Positions 24,607 to 34,042 of a stretch of DNA of 64,000 nt are shown one piece after another; positions within the stretch are counted from its first letter, which is position 1, and the number at the start of each line of letters is the position of its first letter. The stretch is from Lawsonella sp012842085 (lineage in GTDB: Bacteria; Actinomycetota; Actinomycetes; Mycobacteriales; Mycobacteriaceae): positions 496,001-560,000 of the forward strand of contig DAINXV010000001.1 of the NCBI GenBank assembly GCA_036749735.1, in the 5' to 3' direction. Position numbers and translations under genes: made by a program. The notes below the pieces were generated by a model that did not search any database, was not told the origin of the DNA, and saw only the letters and a list, made by a program, of their open reading frames with translations.

Positions 24607-25791
24607 ATGAAGCTACGTTTTCGTTCCGCTATCGTACGGTCAACAATGGCCACGTTTACCGCGCTCATTATGGGAGTAGGCACTTTCGCCGCCGCTCCCA
24701 TGGCAGTTGCCGACCCCCAAGTGAGTAAAAACCCAACTGCGGAACCCCCTATCCCCAGCTTCGCGCGCCCCATGGTGCCCGACCCGGTACCCATTCGCAA
24801 TGGTCGCACCGGCTTGGTTCTCCTCCCAGCCGATCCCTACTCCGCCACCGTCAAAACTGGACTCACCCCAGCGCTCGGTTTTAACTGTCCCGCCTGCCGT
24901 AGAGCCGATGTTTGGGGCGGTGACGTGGCTGTGAGCTGGGATGATGGAAAAGGTGGTACCTTCATCATCTTCGGCGACACTATCGGCTTCGACTATTACT
25001 TGAAGCCGCGGATGCGTTCCAACACGCTCGCTTGGACTCGCGACCGCAACTACGACAATGGCCTCCAGATTGAAAAATGGCTGTTAGGCAAGGACGGTAA
25101 AGCTAAGGAAGCTATTCCGTCTGCCCACAAGAATGGTTTTGAACGGTCCAAGATTCCGACCGGCGCGTTCAGCCATAAGGGTGTGCAATATGTGGGCTGG
25201 CAGTCTGTCTCGCGGGTAGTGAACGACAGCCGCCGCTGGCTAACCTCCCGCTCCGGGCTTTCCGCCTCCTATGACCACGGTAAAACCTGGCAAACTGTAT
25301 TTACTCGCCCGCAGGGTGCTTACTACCAGTTCCAGCAGGTGAGCTACGCCAAGCGCGGCAATTACCTATATGAGTTCGGCACCCGCCAAGGACGCCAGTT
25401 GGGTGGCCTGGGCGTGGCTCGTGTCCGCCTCGATAAAGTCCAAAACCTAGCGGAGCGCGAATACTGGACTGGTATCCGGTGGGCGAAGAACGAGCCCATG
25501 AAAGCACTCTCAGTACTACCCGGTTTTCGCGGAGAAGTGAGCGTCCAGTGGGACCCCTTCTTCCGGCGTTTTAACCTGCTACGTGTAGATAGTGCCGGTG
25601 TAGTTCTCCATACGAGCCTAAACGGCGTAATATGGTCACCAGGCCGCGAGATTTACAACCCTCGGTCCACCCGGTACTCAATCTACGCGCCCCAACTTTT
25701 GCCTAACCGTCGCGGAGCAAACTTGAATTTCCTCCTCTCGGTATGGCAAGACTATAACGTTGTGACGATGTACACACCCCTCGGTTTCTAA
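24607..25791 (+). CDS. Secreted DUF4185 protein, candidate endo-D-arabinanase (GH183)
   Basis: The 394-residue protein has a signal peptide ending near AVADPQ and a beta-propeller-like DUF4185 domain. Recognisable parts are WGGDVAVSWDDGKGGTFIIFGDT near residue 101 (read as two shorter strands), SGLSASYDHGKTWQ and SVLPGFRGEVSVQWDPFFRR. Some DUF4185 proteins of mycobacteria have been shown to be endo-D-arabinanases that cut arabinogalactan or lipoarabinomannan (family GH183). The acidic residues in FGDTIGFD and VSVQWD may be catalytic, which is inference. Two cysteines (NCPACRR) could form a disulfide. The gene stands alone behind a tRNA terminator, and its stop is part of an inverted repeat before feoA. 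Confidence 0.82.
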   Translation: MKLRFRSAIVRSTMATFTALIMGVGTFAAAPMAVADPQVSKNPTAEPPIPSFARPMVPDPVPIRNGRTGLVLLPADPYSATVKTGLTPALGFNCPACRRADVWGGDVAVSWDDGKGGTFIIFGDTIGFDYYLKPRMRSNTLAWTRDRNYDNGLQIEKWLLGKDGKAKEAIPSAHKNGFERSKIPTGAFSHKGVQYVGWQSVSRVVNDSRRWLTSRSGLSASYDHGKTWQTVFTRPQGAYYQFQQVSYAKRGNYLYEFGTRQGRQLGGLGVARVRLDKVQNLAEREYWTGIRWAKNEPMKALSVLPGFRGEVSVQWDPFFRRFNLLRVDSAGVVLHTSLNGVIWSPGREIYNPRSTRYSIYAPQLLPNRRGANLNFLLSVWQDYNVVTMYTPLGF

Positions 25792-25805
25792 CGCTGCCCC
25801 GTTAG
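25788..25805. promoter_or_regulatory. Inverted repeat before feoA
   Basis: CTAACG and CGTTAG are separated by six bases and lie 28 bases upstream of the feoA start; the left arm includes the stop codon of the preceding gene. There is no T run, so it is not a terminator. It could be an iron-dependent operator, though it does not match the DtxR/IdeR consensus. Confidence 0.35.
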
Positions 25806-25832
25806 GACGCACGCTAGGAAGCGCATCTTTAT

Positions 25833-26120
25833 ATGCAAAACGCTCCTCGCCGGCTCTCCGAGCTGACACCTGGATCTGTTGCGGTCATTTCCGGTTTGGA
25901 CACCGCCGCTCCTGAGCCTGTGAAAAGGCGCCTCAGCGACCTCGGATTCACCCCCGGCACCGTGGTAACCATGCTGCGCCGTGCGCCTCTACGCGACCCT
26001 GCAGTTTTCCAACTCCGCAACTACGAAATGTGTCTTCGCAAACACGAGTCGTGTCTCATTTACGTCGATGCATCCACCGATGACCCTTCCGCTGCTGCAA
26101 CCACGGAGGATGACGAGTAA
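25833..26120 (+). CDS. feoA: Ferrous iron transport protein FeoA
   Basis: The 95-residue protein has the SH3-like FeoA fold: RRLSELTPGSVAVISGLDT, then RRLSDLGFTPGTVVTMLRRA and a final strand with LRNYEMCLRKHESCLIYV. FeoA is thought to regulate FeoB. Its stop overlaps the feoB start by one base (TAATG), so the genes are coupled. The last 15 residues are acidic. Confidence 0.93.
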   Translation: MQNAPRRLSELTPGSVAVISGLDTAAPEPVKRRLSDLGFTPGTVVTMLRRAPLRDPAVFQLRNYEMCLRKHESCLIYVDASTDDPSAAATTEDDE

Positions 26121-28015
26121 TGCCCGCAGAGAAAACCACACCTTTTCGGATCGCTCTAGTAGGCTCTCCGAACGCCGGCAAAAGCTCCATCTTCAACAGC
26201 CTCACCGGCCTTAACGCCAAAACAGGCAACTACCCAGGCGTCACCGTCACCCACACCGAGGGCCCCATAGACAACAACATTATTTTGGAGGACCTGCCCG
26301 GCACGTACTCCCTGGATCCCATCAGCCCAGATGAGCAGGTGGTGACGGACTTGCTGGAAGGCCGACTGGAGGGCGTAGAGTCCCCGGACGCACTGCTGCT
26401 GGTGGTGGACTCCACTACCCTTAACCGGTCGCTTACCTTGGTGGCCCAAGCCCTGGCCGAGAATCTTCCCACCGCAGTTGTGCTTACGATGACTGATGAG
26501 TTGGAGCAACGCGGCGGCAACGTGAACTCGCAGGCGCTCGCGGTAGCGCTAGGGGTACCGGTGGTGCGTGTGGTAGCCACCCAAAATGAGGGCATATCTG
26601 AGCTTCGCGCCATCATTGATAATGCGCGGGAATGGGGAACCTGCATTGTTCCGCCTCCTTCCGAGCCTGGTCCCGAGCGGGACTCTTGGGCGCATTCCAT
26701 GATGACGGCTGCCCAATACCGGGCACCGCACTCCAACAAAACCACCGAAAAGGTCGATAGGGTGCTACTCCACCCAGTGTGGGGAACTCTCCTTTTCTTC
26801 CTCATCATGTTCGGTTTCTTCCAGATCATTTTCACGGTTGCCGCGCCCTTCCAAGGCTGGATTGAGGACTTTTTCGGTTGGTTGGGTGAACTTTCCGCCA
26901 ACCACATCAGTAATCCGGTGCTCGGCAACTTCGTCAACACTGCGCTCTTGGGTGGCATTGGTGGCGTCCTTGTTTTCGTCCCCCAGATTGTGCTGATGTT
27001 CCTGCTGGTCTCCCTACTGGAGAATGTGGGATACATGTCGCGTGCCGCGTTCCTTATGGACAAGGTGATGTCGAAAGCCGGCCTGGAGGGGCGCGCTTTC
27101 GTGGCCATGCTGTCGAGTTTCGCCTGCGCCGTCCCGGGCATTATGGCTACCCGCACCATGCCAAGTTCCCGGGATCGTATTGCCACCATTATGGGCGCAC
27201 CGCTCATGACGTGCTCAGCACGGCTACCGGTATATTTGCTGCTCACCGGCATGCTTATTAGCGACCAAAGCCGCGTCGGCCCCTTCTCCACCCAGGGACT
27301 GGTGATGTTTGGCCTGTACTTGTTGGGTGGTTTCTCGGCTATGGCAGCTGCGCTCATCTTCAAACGCACCGTCCTGCGCAGTGGCCTTCTCCCCTTCTAT
27401 ATGGAGATGCCGCCCTATCGGGTCCCAACCGTAAAGTCCGTGGTGCGGGACATGTGGGAATCCACGCGCGTGTTCCTGGTGAAGGTCGGAAAAATTATTC
27501 TGGCCACCACGGTTGTGCTGTGGGTGCTGTTGAATGTTCCCACCCAGACTCAAGCCATTGAGGAGATGGGGCTGGACGAGACTGAGGCAACGCAATACGT
27601 CACCGAAAATTCGGTGGCTGCCACCATTGGTAAAGCGGTGGAACCGGTGTTTGAACCACTCGGCTTCGACTGGCGTATCAATATCGGCCTCATGGGCTCC
27701 ATGGCCGCCCGTGAAGTTTTCGTGGCGACCCTCGGCCAGGTGGCCGCAGCCGAAGACCCCGAAGACCCCGTAGGCGCACTCCAAGAAATGACCTACACCC
27801 ATGGTGAGAGGGAGGGGCAAAAAGTTTTCACCCCACCGACCACTGTCGCGCTGCTGATCTTCTTCGTCTATGCGCTGCAATGTATGTCCACAGTGGGTGC
27901 GATACGTCGCGAAACGAACTCCTGGAGATGGCCCATCATAGCGTTCACCTACATGTTTGTGGTGGCGTGGGTGATGGCCTTCCTGGCTCGCCTCCTCACA
28001 CTGGCGATCATATGA
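26120..28015 (+). CDS. feoB: Ferrous iron transporter FeoB
   Basis: FeoB is the main Fe(II) uptake permease under low oxygen. The 631-residue protein starts with a GTPase domain: GSPNAGKSSIFNSLTG (G1), EDLPGTYSLDP (G3) and LTMTDELEQRGG (G4, with threonine in place of asparagine). The membrane part begins at about residue 215 and includes the conserved gating region FVAMLSSFACAVPGIMATR and SARLPVYLLLTGMLI. A second gate repeats near RINIGLMGSMAAREVFVATL. It lies between feoA and a NifU-domain gene, which may supply FeoC-like or iron-sulfur functions. Confidence 0.95.
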   Translation: MPAEKTTPFRIALVGSPNAGKSSIFNSLTGLNAKTGNYPGVTVTHTEGPIDNNIILEDLPGTYSLDPISPDEQVVTDLLEGRLEGVESPDALLLVVDSTTLNRSLTLVAQALAENLPTAVVLTMTDELEQRGGNVNSQALAVALGVPVVRVVATQNEGISELRAIIDNAREWGTCIVPPPSEPGPERDSWAHSMMTAAQYRAPHSNKTTEKVDRVLLHPVWGTLLFFLIMFGFFQIIFTVAAPFQGWIEDFFGWLGELSANHISNPVLGNFVNTALLGGIGGVLVFVPQIVLMFLLVSLLENVGYMSRAAFLMDKVMSKAGLEGRAFVAMLSSFACAVPGIMATRTMPSSRDRIATIMGAPLMTCSARLPVYLLLTGMLISDQSRVGPFSTQGLVMFGLYLLGGFSAMAAALIFKRTVLRSGLLPFYMEMPPYRVPTVKSVVRDMWESTRVFLVKVGKIILATTVVLWVLLNVPTQTQAIEEMGLDETEATQYVTENSVAATIGKAVEPVFEPLGFDWRINIGLMGSMAAREVFVATLGQVAAAEDPEDPVGALQEMTYTHGEREGQKVFTPPTTVALLIFFVYALQCMSTVGAIRRETNSWRWPIIAFTYMFVVAWVMAFLARLLTLAII

Positions 28016-28027
28016 TGAGTGATAACT

Positions 28028-28609
28028 ATGAGTGATTCACCCATTCTTTTCTACAGCCGCGGCACCCCCGATCCCCTCACCCTGGAGTGGGTGGTGGAGC
28101 CGGGGCTGCTCCGTTTCCATTGGGAAGGTGGAGCAGGTGACGCTGCAGAAGGCGTGGAGCTGGGAGTTCTGCCCTTCAAAATTGCCCGCTACTTGGATGC
28201 GGGAGAGTTGAGCCACCTGCGTTTGCAGCCCGGCCGCATCTTCACCACCATTCCGGAAGATGGGGACTGGCGTGCCATTGCGGGGCGTCTGCGGCGGGAT
28301 CTCTACGAGGTACTTACTGACCGCCCGGAAGGATGGCCCACTGGTGATCTGCCGGTGGAGAGCCCCCAGGACGCCAGTGACGCCGAGCTTGCCCAAGCGG
28401 TGGAGGAACTGATTGCTGGATCAGCTGGCAACTATGCTTCCACCCATGGAGGCCGCATGGCGTTGCGCTCGGTGAAAGATGGCGTCGTGAAAGTGCACAT
28501 GAGTGGAGCATGCACGAATTGCCCTGCTGCTAAACAGACGCTGTCTAGCCACATTGAAATGCAGTTGAAGCATCGCTTCAAGAACCTCAAAGCAGTGCTT
28601 CCCGACTAG
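28028..28609 (+). CDS. NifU-domain protein linked to feoAB
   Basis: The 193-residue protein ends in a NifU C-terminal domain with MSGACTNCPAAKQTLSSHIE, whose CxxC can hold a [4Fe-4S] cluster between two subunits. The N-terminal 110 residues are a separate domain with no motif I know (WRAIAGRLRRDLYEVL). The gene begins just after feoB; GTG at 28019 is a second possible start. Association with feoAB suggests delivery of newly imported iron to iron-sulfur clusters, which is inference. Confidence 0.85.
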   Translation: MSDSPILFYSRGTPDPLTLEWVVEPGLLRFHWEGGAGDAAEGVELGVLPFKIARYLDAGELSHLRLQPGRIFTTIPEDGDWRAIAGRLRRDLYEVLTDRPEGWPTGDLPVESPQDASDAELAQAVEELIAGSAGNYASTHGGRMALRSVKDGVVKVHMSGACTNCPAAKQTLSSHIEMQLKHRFKNLKAVLPD

Positions 28610-28655
28610 AACCACAGACCTGCGTAAAACCACAGACGCTGCTGGCGGTGAGCAG

Positions 28656-30437
28656 TTAGTTGTCGTCCTCGTCGTCGGTATCTTCCGCGGTGTCGTCGAC
28701 GGCGTCCGTATCCACAACGGCTTCACCCGCGGTGTCAATATCAATGACTTCCGTCGGAAGATCAATAATATCGGTGGGATAGTCCTCCGACTGTCCGTGC
28801 GGGATAGACACGTTGACGTCCAGCTCCGACAAAGAATCCGTATCCATCGGTGAGTACGGGGTGGGGTTGTTGGTTCCCACTGCGACCGTATCTGCCACCG
28901 CATTCGGGTTCACCCCAATAGCTGCGGGGACACCAGCACGCGGATTCCTCCGCACCACCGTCAACGCCACAAAGATGGCGATAGTGGTAAGGGCCAAAAG
29001 CGCACCAGTGGAGAGCCATGCCATGGCAGAGTCACCGGCATTACCAATAGCTGCCAATGCGGACGTGATGTAGGAGACCGGCATGAGGGAGTCGAAGAAG
29101 CGACTCATTGCACTGGGCCACTCCTCCAGCCACACGAAACCAGACACTGCTGCCTGGGTGAAGGCCAAAGCAATGTTGACTATCAGGCCCCACTTGCGTC
29201 CCAGGAGCAAAACAATGGCGCCTGCAGCGGTAAGGAGCGCAGCTGAGCCAACCGCAATCGTGGAGACCAGGAAGGCTCCTGTGGTGGCGTTCAGTCCCTC
29301 CATGGAGGTGAGGGTGGCGGTGGAGGCAATAGTGGTCATGAGCAACCACACGCCAATAATTTCTTTTGTGCCCAAACGTAGGCGCGACCACCAGGCGGCG
29401 GCTGCAGCCAGTGCCAACAGCGCCGACACCAGATAGGCCTGGGAAAGCGGCAGACTGGGTTTCACATCACCCTTCTGGAGGGCCAGCTGCTCCTCGGCCC
29501 AGGCAGCGGTCTGCGCATCATTCGACATTTTCATCAAGGTGAGGACGGCTTTGTAGGCAGCCGAGGTTTGTTTCGCGTTGGCTTTCGAAATGCCCTGCAG
29601 CTGGGAGACGCCCTTCACCAATTCGGCATTGCCGTTATCGAGCTGCACGAGACCATTCGCCAGTTCGCGGGAACCACCGCGAGCACGCATGACGCCCTCA
29701 TAGTAGGGGCCACCGGGGTTCAGCTGGCGAGACATTTCATTCGCGCCGCGTTGCAAAGCACGCAGCTGGCGGGCCGCATCCTCACTCGCTTTTTCGTCAT
29801 GAAGGACGCGGGAAAGCTGCTTCAAGGATTCGCGGGTGCGGACCGTGTCTGGGTCGTCCCCCACCAACGTGGGGATGGCGGCGTCCACGGCGGCTGCGGC
29901 AACGCGCTGGTATCGCTTGAGAGCCATAACTCCGTCAACCGCGGAAGTTACGCCGCCAGCAATTTGTTTGGCACCAGAACCCAACTCCTTAGTTCCGCCA
30001 GCAATCTCATCCATGCCGTTGGCAAGTTCAGCGGAGCCACTCCGTGCTTGGGCTGATCCAGCTTTCAACTCGTCGGAGCCCTTCTTCAGCTCCTTCATGC
30101 CTTTATCAAGGACGCCAGCGGAAGTGTTGGCCCCAGTCATCGCCTCATTGGCGCGCTCCAGCTCCGTCTGAGCCTTCTCCCCAGACATAATGTCTTCCCG
30201 ATCTTGCTGGCTGACGGTACGGCCACTCGCTGCGCCCTCCTGCCACGAGTCGGACAGGTGAATGCCCAGGCCGCCCACAATGGCAGCAATAATGATGGAC
30301 GGAATCAGCATGGCGAGGAGTTTCGCCAGCGTTCCGAGGGGGCGTTTTTTGTAACTGGTTGTTTCCACGGTGGTGGTATTAAGGTTGACCTTGTTGGTCT
30401 TTTCCGCCGTGGAAGACTTCTTGGAGCGTCGCTTCAT
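28656..30437 (-). CDS. YhgE/Pip-like membrane protein
   Basis: The 593-residue protein has a basic N terminus, a first membrane helix near residues 37-60 (LLAMLIPSIIIAAIVGGLGI) and a large extracytoplasmic segment. That segment is full of short Gly/Leu repeats such as LKKGSDELKAGSAQARSGSA, which form coiled coils in YhgE/Pip proteins. Five to six membrane helices fill residues about 340-500. The C-terminal 75 residues are very acidic. Relatives include phage-infection proteins and Esx-type accessory proteins, but the role here is unknown. It is convergent with the feo operon and stands alone. Confidence 0.7.
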   Translation of the reverse strand: MKRRSKKSSTAEKTNKVNLNTTTVETTSYKKRPLGTLAKLLAMLIPSIIIAAIVGGLGIHLSDSWQEGAASGRTVSQQDREDIMSGEKAQTELERANEAMTGANTSAGVLDKGMKELKKGSDELKAGSAQARSGSAELANGMDEIAGGTKELGSGAKQIAGGVTSAVDGVMALKRYQRVAAAAVDAAIPTLVGDDPDTVRTRESLKQLSRVLHDEKASEDAARQLRALQRGANEMSRQLNPGGPYYEGVMRARGGSRELANGLVQLDNGNAELVKGVSQLQGISKANAKQTSAAYKAVLTLMKMSNDAQTAAWAEEQLALQKGDVKPSLPLSQAYLVSALLALAAAAAWWSRLRLGTKEIIGVWLLMTTIASTATLTSMEGLNATTGAFLVSTIAVGSAALLTAAGAIVLLLGRKWGLIVNIALAFTQAAVSGFVWLEEWPSAMSRFFDSLMPVSYITSALAAIGNAGDSAMAWLSTGALLALTTIAIFVALTVVRRNPRAGVPAAIGVNPNAVADTVAVGTNNPTPYSPMDTDSLSELDVNVSIPHGQSEDYPTDIIDLPTEVIDIDTAGEAVVDTDAVDDTAEDTDDEDDN

Positions 30438-30557
30438 GCTTATAGCCTAAGCAAATCCGAGCGATGCTGCACTTTACGGCGTTAAATAAACCCAAAGAAA
30501 ACCTGTATTCTTAAATAAACGTCAGAAAAATCCCCAACCACATTGAGGAATTAACCT

Positions 30558-33500
30558 GTGATCCTGCTGCTTAGTCTGCTCGTTCTAGTGCTGACAATTG
30601 CTGCAGTTCCCGGTCTCACTCGAGTGTTAGGACGCAATGCTGGCTGGGTAGTGGCGCTGATCGATCTCGGCCTCGCCATCGCTCTCGCCACGCTGGCTCC
30701 TGCACTCTTGCACGGAAACCCAGCATCCACAGAGCTCACGTGGATTCCGGACTGGAATGTCTCACTGAGTTTGCAGTTGGATTCACTCAGTTGGTTTTTC
30801 GCCGAAATTGCGCTTGTTATTGGTTCCATAGTGATGGTCTATTCGACCCGCTATTTTGAGCCCGAAGACGAGGACGGAAACCCAGTACGCCACACGAGCT
30901 TCTTCGTTCTCATGACGACCTTCACCTTCAGTATGGTGCTGCTGGTGATGGCGAATGATCTCATCCTTATGTTTGTGGGATGGGAACTGACGAGCCTCAT
31001 GTCCTTCATGCTGATTGGACGTTCGGGCCACGCCGGCGAAGCAGGCTCCCTGCGCACCCTTTTCCTCACCTTCATTGGGGGTCTTTTCTTCCTCGCTGCC
31101 GTGGTGGTCATGATTGCAGCGACCGAAACCACTAACCTTTCCCTGGCGTTGGCATCTGAAGTGTGGGTAAGCCGCCCCGGCCTCACCACCACTGTGGCAG
31201 TGCTTCTGGCCATTGGCGCATTCACCAAAGCCGCCCAATTCCCATTCCACCTGTGGCTCCCCGAGGCGATGGCAGCAGAAACACCCGTCAGCGCCTACCT
31301 GCACGCGGCCACCGTCGTGAAAGCGGGAATCTACGCCCTGCTGCGTTTCTCCCCGATTTTCCGACTGAACCTCACCTGGCAGATCGTCCTGGTGGTGGTC
31401 GGTATGTTCACCGCCATCATGGGTGCCCTTTTCGCCCTCCAGAAAACAGACCTCAAAAAACTGTTGGCCTATTCGACGGTCTCCCAACTGGGGTGGATTA
31501 TTACCACTATTGGTATTGGTACCCATGCGGCGTTGACGGCAGCGGTGCTGCACACGCTCGCCCACGCCCTCTTCAAATCCGGCCTTTTCATGTCGGTGGG
31601 ATGTATTCAGCACGCCACGGGCACGCGCGATATTCGGCGCCTTCCCCCCATGCGCAAATACCGTCCCGGCCTTTTCGTCATCGTTATTATTGGCGCGCTC
31701 GGCATGGCGGGTATTCCTCCCACGCTGGGCTTCGTGTCTAAAGAAAGCATGCTGCACACCTTCCTCACTGGTTGGGGTGGCAATGCTGGTGCCCACATAC
31801 TGACCGCATTCGCCGTCATCGGCGCGGCCCTCACAGTGGCCTACTGCTTCCGCATCATTTTCGGTGGCTTCGTCGATGGTGACCGCACCGTCGTCACCGG
31901 CACAGCAGCAGAAAAACTTGAGGAACACGACTACGAGATCAAACTGCACCCCGTCAGCCCCATTATGACCTGGGCGGCAGCCATTCCGGCTGTGTTGGGT
32001 TTGCCGCTCTTCTTCGTAGTGAGCTTCCTGGGTGAGCCACTCTCCCAGATTGCCCGTGACGCAGCTGGCCCCCACACCGCCATGTTTGAGTGGGCCACCA
32101 GCGAATACGGGCCGCAGCTCCACACCACCGAACTGCACATGATTGAGTTCTCTCCGGTGCTGGGACTATCCGCGATCGCTATTGTCGCTGGTTTGCTGCT
32201 GACGGTCTTCCGCAAACAGGTCGATAAGGCGCTCTCCCGGGACTTGCTGCCCCACGATGGTGCCGAAAACTTGAACAGCCTATGGAAAGGCATGCGCTCC
32301 TTCGGCAGTGGCGTGGACAGCCTCACCCGCTCGGACAGCCCCACCCGCCACATTGGTGCCCTCGTCATCTGTTTGACTCTGCTCGCTGGCGGAATAAGCA
32401 TCGCCTACCTGAATGGCAATATTAGTTTCGACCCCCGCGCCGAGAATTTGGATCGCCCCATTGACCTTGTTGTTTTGGGAATAATCCTAATTGCGGCACT
32501 GGGCGCCGTCACCACCCGCTCCCGCATGGCTGCAGTCGTGCTGCTGGGCTCCGTAGGTGCGGGCGTCACCTTGCAGATCTTCGCACTGGGTGCCCCGGAT
32601 GTGGGTCTCACCCAGCTACTGGTCGAAATACTCACCACCGTGATGTACATGCTGGTGCTGCGCAGACTGCCCCGCAGCTTCCGAAAACCGGGACGCGGAC
32701 GGCACGTTTCCGCAATAGTTATTGCCGTCGTGTCGGGCCTGGCAGCCTTCGGCGGTGTCATGGTTTTCACCGGACGCCGCGGCCGCAGCGAATTGGCGGA
32801 CTACTTCCTCACCAACGGCCCCGAAATTACCCACGGCACCAACGTCACCAACACCATCCTGGTGGAATTCCGTGCCATTGATACCTACGGCGAAATGGCG
32901 GTACTGGGTGTCGCCGGTATCGCTATTGCAGCTGTGCTCCTGTCGGTGGCCCGCAAATACCGCCGCACCGGTTCCGCTGCTTTCCCGCTGGTTCGCAACG
33001 AAGTGGAGGAACGCCTCCGCACGCTGGGTCGTGTTCCCCTCCCCACCTCCTACGCCTACCGCGACACCATCACCAACACTTTCCCACTGCGCCTCTTCCT
33101 CCGCGCCTTGGTGCCCGTCATGGGCATTATCGCCCTGGTGATCTTCTGGCGCGGCCACAACGCCCCCGGCGGTGGCTTCATTGGCGGCCTGTTGGTGGCA
33201 GTCACCCTCGCCCTCATCTGGCTGGCACTACCGGTGGACCGGCCGCTATCCCGGCGAGTGGTACCGAGTCTTCTGGTTGCCGTCGGCGTCACCCTCGCCA
33301 CCTTCACCGGTGTGCTGGGATTCCTCTCCGATACCGATCACTCGCTCGGCGGAGGCGTCGACCCCCACTCATTCCTCTCCCCCATGCACTGGGACATCCC
33401 GCTGCTCGGCACAGTCCCCTCCGCGGTACTGTTCGACTTCGGCATCACCCTATGTGTGCTGGGAATGGTGTTGACGGCCCTCAACCAGCTGGGCGCCAGC

Positions 33501-33710
33501 CAGGATCCCTTCGGCACCCCGACCCCCGAACAGTGGCCACCCTACGACCCCCTCCACGCTGATCCGCGCGAAGAGGGCCCGGTGGAGAACCCCCACACCC
33601 GCCACACCACCGCTTACCACTCATCCATCGCCCACAAGGACATGGTGAAGAAAGTGAAGTACCGTGTCGGCACCTCATCTGTACTCGACCAGGAAGGAGA
33701 CGACAAATGA
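30558..33710 (+). CDS. mrpA: Na+/H+ antiporter subunit A, with fused MrpB domain
   Basis: MrpA resembles the NuoL/NuoM proton-pumping subunits of complex I. The 1050-residue protein has about twenty membrane helices with MLIGRSGHAGEAGSLRTLFL, the conserved lysine region FHLWLPEAMAAETPVSAYLH and ALHTLAHALFKSGLFM (histidines in the channel). The end contains a MrpB domain, visible as FWRGHNAPGGGFIGGLLVA, so no separate mrpB gene exists. GTG start behind TTGAGGAA. Six reading frames follow with overlapping stops and starts, so the entire complex is made from one message. It couples Na+ export to H+ uptake for pH and salt tolerance. Confidence 0.95.
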   Translation: MILLLSLLVLVLTIAAVPGLTRVLGRNAGWVVALIDLGLAIALATLAPALLHGNPASTELTWIPDWNVSLSLQLDSLSWFFAEIALVIGSIVMVYSTRYFEPEDEDGNPVRHTSFFVLMTTFTFSMVLLVMANDLILMFVGWELTSLMSFMLIGRSGHAGEAGSLRTLFLTFIGGLFFLAAVVVMIAATETTNLSLALASEVWVSRPGLTTTVAVLLAIGAFTKAAQFPFHLWLPEAMAAETPVSAYLHAATVVKAGIYALLRFSPIFRLNLTWQIVLVVVGMFTAIMGALFALQKTDLKKLLAYSTVSQLGWIITTIGIGTHAALTAAVLHTLAHALFKSGLFMSVGCIQHATGTRDIRRLPPMRKYRPGLFVIVIIGALGMAGIPPTLGFVSKESMLHTFLTGWGGNAGAHILTAFAVIGAALTVAYCFRIIFGGFVDGDRTVVTGTAAEKLEEHDYEIKLHPVSPIMTWAAAIPAVLGLPLFFVVSFLGEPLSQIARDAAGPHTAMFEWATSEYGPQLHTTELHMIEFSPVLGLSAIAIVAGLLLTVFRKQVDKALSRDLLPHDGAENLNSLWKGMRSFGSGVDSLTRSDSPTRHIGALVICLTLLAGGISIAYLNGNISFDPRAENLDRPIDLVVLGIILIAALGAVTTRSRMAAVVLLGSVGAGVTLQIFALGAPDVGLTQLLVEILTTVMYMLVLRRLPRSFRKPGRGRHVSAIVIAVVSGLAAFGGVMVFTGRRGRSELADYFLTNGPEITHGTNVTNTILVEFRAIDTYGEMAVLGVAGIAIAAVLLSVARKYRRTGSAAFPLVRNEVEERLRTLGRVPLPTSYAYRDTITNTFPLRLFLRALVPVMGIIALVIFWRGHNAPGGGFIGGLLVAVTLALIWLALPVDRPLSRRVVPSLLVAVGVTLATFTGVLGFLSDTDHSLGGGVDPHSFLSPMHWDIPLLGTVPSAVLFDFGITLCVLGMVLTALNQLGASQDPFGTPTPEQWPPYDPLHADPREEGPVENPHTRHTTAYHSSIAHKDMVKKVKYRVGTSSVLDQEGDDK

Positions 33711-34042
33711 TTCTTGCTATCACCGTTGGAGTGTTAGTCGCAGTCGGCGTCTACCTCATCCTGCAGCGCGACATGATGCGCATCGTTTTGGGCTTCGGCT
33801 TCATTAGCCACGGCCTCAACCTCACTATCCTCACCACCGGCGTGGTGGATCTGCGCGGCGACCCGCTCCTGTCCTACACGGAGGTGGCGGCTGCTGCCGA
33901 CCCGGTTCCCCAAGCCTTCGTCCTCACAGCCATCGTTATTTCTATGGCGGTGACGGTGTTCATGCTGGCTCTCGCCATTATCGGCAAGAGCGACGACACG
34001 AAAGCTACTCCGCAGTCAGGAACGGAGAGTGACGAAGATTGA
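33707..34042 (+). CDS. mrpC: Na+/H+ antiporter subunit C
   Basis: The 111-residue protein has three membrane helices and resembles NuoK: QRDMMRIVLGFGFISHGLNL and then PVPQAFVLTAIVISMAVTVF, which contains the acid-poor counterpart of the NuoK channel. It begins four bases before the mrpA stop (ATGA overlap) and its stop overlaps mrpD. Confidence 0.95.
   Translation: MILAITVGVLVAVGVYLILQRDMMRIVLGFGFISHGLNLTILTTGVVDLRGDPLLSYTEVAAAADPVPQAFVLTAIVISMAVTVFMLALAIIGKSDDTKATPQSGTESDED

Noticed and set aside
30783..32138. A 451-codon minus-strand open frame
   Set aside because: It lies opposite mrpA and consists of glycine/histidine-rich filler; mrpA is clearly coding.
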